NCBI GenBank assembly: GCA_934273135.1
Contig: CAKQSU010000036.1
Span: forward strand, 1 to 8,478
DNA: 8,478 nt
Source of the DNA: an uncultured Clostridia bacterium
Lineage (GTDB): Bacteria; Bacillota; Clostridia; Christensenellales; Borkfalkiaceae
Direction: 5' to 3'
In this document: positions 5,850 through 8,478 of the stretch, in pieces
Numbering within the stretch: position 1 is the stretch's first letter
How the letters are laid out: the number at the start of each line of letters is the position of its first letter
The notes under the pieces: model-generated
Told to the model about the DNA's origin: nothing
What the model saw: only the letters and a program-made list of their open reading frames with translations
The model's database searches: none
Program-made: the position numbers and the translations under genes

Positions 5850-5926
5850 TGGTGGAGACGAATAGGCTCGAACTATCGACCTTCTGCATGTCAAGCAGAC
5901 GCTCTGACCAACTGGGCTACGCCTCC
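5850..5926 (-). tRNA. tRNA-Val, anticodon GAC, CCA encoded
   Basis: This is a complete 77-nt cloverleaf. The acceptor stem is GGAGGCG with CGTCTCC (one G-U), and the anticodon arm is TCTGC, loop TTGACAT, GCAGA. The anticodon is GAC (plus-strand positions 5892-5890), reading GUC and GUU valine codons. The T arm is GATAG, TTCGAGC, CTATT (one G-U at 49-65). A73 and a genome-encoded CCA follow. The D stem is GCCC with GAGC, leaving a C12-A23 mismatch where T12-A23 is usual. There is no promoter directly upstream, so it is probably processed from the yceD-rpmF transcript. A 6-bp hairpin (5932-5937 with 5944-5949) lies just before its 5' end and a terminator just after its 3' end. Confidence 0.97.
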
Positions 5927-5989
5927 GTACGAAAGGGGATTAACCCTTTGCGTTTAATTTTTGCGACCGAACGAAACGAAAGGCTAAGC

Positions 5990-6154
5990 TTACCAATCCT
6001 GCCTGTCGCTTATTTTGATATCGTCGTAATACTCGAAATATTTACGCTTAAAGTCCTCTGCGGCTTTATTAGTCTTTGCCGTCGAAGGCTTCTTTTTTTC
6101 GGGCGTTTTTTCTTTTTTGACCGACTTTTCGGGTTTTTCGCTTATGCTTTCCAT
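5990..6154 (-). CDS. Small charged protein downstream of rpmF, unknown
   Basis: This 54-codon frame starts at ATG 6154 and ends in TAA at 5990-5992. The first 30 residues are lysine/glutamate/proline-rich and probably disordered. The C-terminal 24 residues (AAEDFKRKYFEYYDDIKISD, then RQDW) are aromatic-rich and look like a real amphipathic helix. The ATG is 12 nt after the rpmF stop codon and lies in the same reading frame as rpmF, with four sense codons between. No Shine-Dalgarno sequence sits at the right distance; the nearest purine-rich stretch (AAAGGAAGAGAAG) is inside the end of rpmF. Translation may therefore be coupled to rpmF, or reach this frame by readthrough. I know of no function. 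The main support is position, strand and composition, so confidence is moderate. Confidence 0.5.
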   Translation of the reverse strand: MESISEKPEKSVKKEKTPEKKKPSTAKTNKAAEDFKRKYFEYYDDIKISDRQDW

Positions 6155-6166
6155 CAGTAAGAAAAA

Positions 6167-6352
6167 TTACTTCTCTTCCTTTTTGATGACCTGAACGCCG
6201 TCATAGTAACCGCACTTCGGGCATACTCTGTGAGTAGCTTTCAACTCATGGCACTGCGGGCATTCGGCAAGATTAGCCGCGGTAGCTTTGTAGTTAGCCG
6301 CGAATCTCTTGTTTCCTCTCTGTTTTGAAATTTTTGACTTAGGAACTGCCAT
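6167..6352 (-). CDS. rpmF: 50S ribosomal protein L32
   Basis: This is a 61-residue structural protein of the large ribosomal subunit. It has the canonical start (MAVPKSKISKQRGNKRFA, in relatives often MAVPKRKTSK) and a zinc-ribbon with CPQC at residues 31-34 and CPKC at 44-47. This is the zinc-binding (C+) form, not the cysteine-free form induced by zinc starvation in some bacteria. The ribosome binding site is AGAGG, about 8 nt before the ATG. It follows yceD by 54 nt, the arrangement conserved across many bacteria. plsX/fab genes, which often follow, are absent here; instead there is a small ORF and a tRNA gene. Confidence 0.97.
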   Translation of the reverse strand: MAVPKSKISKQRGNKRFAANYKATAANLAECPQCHELKATHRVCPKCGYYDGVQVIKKEEK

Positions 6353-6406
6353 TTTTCTAACCTCTTTTTTGTGTATTCTTGACCGTTAGTTCAACGCGCC
6401 AACGGC

Positions 6407-6850
6407 TTAACGCGAACAGCCGCAATCTCCGTCGGCGTTTTTGCCGCAAACGGGGCAAATGCCTTTACAATTCTCTTTGCAAAAAACGGAATAGGGCAGA
6501 TTCGTTATAATAAGTTGCTCTAATAAAGGCTTCAAATCGATAATGTCTTTCGCGTAGGAAAGCTCCTTTTCTCCGCCGTAGGACACGGGGCGGAACTCTT
6601 CGTCAAACTCGACTTCGCCGTCAAAAAAGGCGGGGGCGAGGCAACGCGCGCACGGAGCGGAAATGCCGTAAGAAACTTTGCCGCTTACATACGCTTTGTC
6701 CGGGTAGACTTCGCACAAAACTTCCGCCTTGCACGGCTTTGAAAATTTTGCTTCCGGGATAGTCAATAAATCGTCTTTAAGGACGAATTCAAACGAAAAA
6801 TCCTTTTCGCAAAGCCCTTTTTGTCTTATCGCTTTAAGGTCTATAATCAT
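6407..6850 (-). CDS. yceD: YceD/DUF177 family protein, 23S rRNA accumulation factor
   Basis: DUF177 (YceD) proteins are encoded next to rpmF in many bacteria and are linked to normal accumulation of 23S rRNA; the mechanism is not settled. This 147-residue copy has the typical start (MIIDLKAIRQ), a CARC pair at 67-70 in the central beta region, an acidic stretch (EVEFDEEF), and the family C-terminus ENCKGICPVCGKNADGDCGC with cysteines at 128, 132, 135, 143 and 145, suggesting bound zinc. The family N-terminus supports ATG 6850. Its promoter -10 box ends only 14 nt upstream, giving a leader of about 8 nt and no Shine-Dalgarno sequence, so the mRNA may be nearly leaderless. It is the first gene of the apparent yceD-rpmF-small ORF-tRNA unit. 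Confidence 0.92.
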   Translation of the reverse strand: MIIDLKAIRQKGLCEKDFSFEFVLKDDLLTIPEAKFSKPCKAEVLCEVYPDKAYVSGKVSYGISAPCARCLAPAFFDGEVEFDEEFRPVSYGGEKELSYAKDIIDLKPLLEQLIITNLPYSVFCKENCKGICPVCGKNADGDCGCSR

Positions 6851-6864
6851 AACTTAGCCAAAGT

Positions 6865-6893
6865 ATTATATATTACTTTTCAATCTTTGTCAA
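6865..6893 (-). promoter_or_regulatory. Perfect consensus sigma-A promoter for the yceD-rpmF unit
   Basis: On the minus strand TTGACA (6893-6888), an exact 17-nt spacer and TATAAT (6870-6865) match the consensus at all positions. The predicted start, near 6858-6859, is only 8-9 nt from the yceD ATG. Confidence 0.85.
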
Positions 6894-6945
6894 ACGTTTT
6901 GCAAGCGTTTTTAATCAAAGACTTTGCCAAACGGAACTTTTTTTG

Positions 6946-6983
6946 CGAGCGGCGGCTCTTTTTGCTTCTTAACCCGCCGCCCG
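6946..6983 (-). other. GC-rich stem-loop in the ackA-yceD gap
   Basis: On the minus strand CGGGCGGCGG (6983-6974) pairs with CCGCCGCTCG (6955-6946) over 10 bp including one G-U, with an 18-nt loop. It lies about 46 nt after the ackA stop codon. It is followed by CAAAAAAAG rather than a T run, so it is not a standard intrinsic terminator. It may protect the ackA mRNA 3' end or act with Rho. Confidence 0.45.
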
Positions 6984-7029
6984 TAGCGAAAAATTCTGTT
7001 TTTAAGTATAAGGAATATAATCTCTTAGT

Positions 7030-8235
7030 TTATTTTTTGAGATTTTTAACGATTTCCGCCGTATCTCTTGCGATAACGAGTTCTTCGTTGGTCGGAATGA
7101 TGAGAACTTTAACCTTGCCGCCCTCGGCTGTAATGTCGGCAATGCCCTTGGCGGGATGCTCGTTCTTTTCTTTGTCGATTTTGATACCCAAAAATTCAAG
7201 CCCGCTCACGATGTCGCGACGGACGGGGTCGTCGTGTTCGCCGATTCCCGCGGTGAATACCACGCAGTCCACTCCGCCCATAGCCGCGGCGTACGCGCCG
7301 ATGTACTTTTTGCACGAATAGCTGAATATATCGAGCGCGAGCTTAGCCCTTTCGTTGCCTTCTTCGGCGGCTTTAGCAAGGTCTCTGAAATCGCTCGAAA
7401 CGCCGGAAACGCCCATAACGCCCGATTTTTTATTGCAGATATACAAAAGTTCATGGATATCCTTGCCCGTTTTGTCGGAAAGATATTCGAGAATAGCCGG
7501 GTCAAGGTCGCCCGTTCTCGTACCCATAGGCACGCCGCCGAGCGGTGTAAAGCTCATAGAAGTATCTACGCACTTGCCGTTTTTAACCGCGGAAATGGAC
7601 GAACCGTTGCCGAGGTGGCAGGTGATGACTTTAAAGTTGTTTCTGTCGGCGTTGAGATATTTTGCGGCTTCTTCCGAAACAAAGCGGTGGGAAGTGCCGT
7701 GCGCGCCGTAGCGACGAACTTTATACTGCGTAAGATATTCGTAAGGAAGTCCGAATGTATAAGCGTAATCGGGCATGGTCGCGTGGAAAGCCGTGTCGAA
7801 GGTTACCGCCATAGGAATGTCGCCCATGACTTCGCGGCAGGAATAAACGCCCATGAGGTTTGCTTTCTGGTGGAGCGGAGCAAGGTCGGCGTTAGATAAG
7901 CAAACGTTTAAAACCTCGTCGGTAGCGGGCATAGAGCAGTCGTAATCGCCGCCGCTGTGAAGCATGCGGTGACCTACCGCGTCGATTTCCTTCATCGACT
8001 TGATAGCCCCGTATTCCTTGTCTACGAGAATGTCCAAAACGAGCTTGATAGCCGCTTTATGGTCGGGCAGGTCTTTGAATATCTGAACGTCCTTCCCGTC
8101 CTTTTTAAAGGAAATAAAAGCCTTTTCAAGCCCTATTCTCTCGCAGCCGCCCTTGGCGATTGCCTGCTCCGTTTCCATGTCGATGAGCTGGTACTTAAGG
8201 GAAGAGCTTCCAGCGTTGATGACTAAAATTTTCAT
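7030..8235 (-). CDS. ackA: Acetate kinase
   Basis: Acetate kinase transfers phosphate between acetyl phosphate and ADP, making ATP and acetate in fermentation, or runs in reverse to activate acetate. The 401-residue cytoplasmic enzyme has full family length. Visible are the N-terminal phosphate motif LVINAGSSSLK at 4-14 (N7), R90 in GHR, D147 in TFDTAFH, H179 in YGAHGTSHRF, the phosphate loop HLGNGSS at 207-213, GGVPMGTRTGDLDP at 233-246 with R240, the GIGEHD motif at 330-335, and E384 in PTNEE. These positions correspond to catalytic residues known from the Methanosarcina enzyme. The usual HGGE loop reads HSGGD here (93-97). The ribosome binding site GGAGAAG precedes ATG 8235. It lies 22 nt after pta, forming the pta-ackA operon. 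Confidence 0.98.
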   Translation of the reverse strand: MKILVINAGSSSLKYQLIDMETEQAIAKGGCERIGLEKAFISFKKDGKDVQIFKDLPDHKAAIKLVLDILVDKEYGAIKSMKEIDAVGHRMLHSGGDYDCSMPATDEVLNVCLSNADLAPLHQKANLMGVYSCREVMGDIPMAVTFDTAFHATMPDYAYTFGLPYEYLTQYKVRRYGAHGTSHRFVSEEAAKYLNADRNNFKVITCHLGNGSSISAVKNGKCVDTSMSFTPLGGVPMGTRTGDLDPAILEYLSDKTGKDIHELLYICNKKSGVMGVSGVSSDFRDLAKAAEEGNERAKLALDIFSYSCKKYIGAYAAAMGGVDCVVFTAGIGEHDDPVRRDIVSGLEFLGIKIDKEKNEHPAKGIADITAEGGKVKVLIIPTNEELVIARDTAEIVKNLKK

Positions 8236-8257
8236 GTATTTCTTCTCCGTTTATGAT

Positions 8258-8478
<221 letters not shown>

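Noticed and set aside
5840..6160. 106-codon plus-strand frame over the tRNA and the small ORF
   Set aside because: It reads the tRNA-Val gene as protein on the wrong strand, a well-known artefact, and has no ribosome binding site.
6361..6380. Possible DnaA box (TGTGTATTC) upstream of rpmF
   Set aside because: It has two mismatches to the consensus and stands alone, far from dnaA.
7156..7899. 247-codon plus-strand frame opposite ackA
   Set aside because: It is an antisense shadow of the strongly conserved acetate kinase gene; there is no start signal and the composition is implausible.

Overview
The window looks like a chromosomal segment of a low-to-mid GC member of the Bacillota, most probably an uncultured gut-type Clostridia. 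The evidence is the Firmicutes-like DnaA and RecF, the pta-ackA pair, the yceD-rpmF pair, a VanW-family envelope protein, and Shine-Dalgarno and sigma-A promoter signals of Gram-positive style. The lineage is inferred from gene content; no 16S rRNA is present. All recognised genes are core or housekeeping functions, and I see no complete mobile element, CRISPR array or defence system.

Left block (1-1666, minus strand): dnaA is followed downstream by the start of mnmG (gidA), which runs off the left edge. dnaA carries the most striking anomaly of the window. An in-frame TAA at codon 46 of the natural reading frame separates DnaA domain I (1529-1666) from domains II-IV (329-1504). The full frame from the ATG at 1666 would encode a protein of normal DnaA length.

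Middle block (1801-5571, plus strand): recF is transcribed divergently from dnaA. Two sigma-A promoters whose -10 boxes overlap serve the two genes. recF is followed by a two-helix membrane protein with a PH-like tail, a VanW-family envelope protein, a second two-helix membrane protein with its own strong promoter, and a 53-residue serine-rich lipoprotein. A strong intrinsic terminator closes the block.

Right block (5850-8478, minus strand): the 3' end of pta and a complete ackA form the acetate-producing operon. Then yceD, rpmF, an unlisted 54-codon small ORF and a tRNA-Val(GAC) form an apparent second transcription unit. It starts at a consensus promoter only about 8 nt from the yceD start codon and ends at a terminator just past the tRNA.

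Between the two converging terminators (5631-5816) lies a gene-free AT-rich stretch with a hairpin and a short tandem repeat. dnaN, gyrB, rpmH and clear DnaA boxes are absent, so the usual rpmH-dnaA-dnaN-recF origin cluster is rearranged here. I cannot place oriC inside the window.
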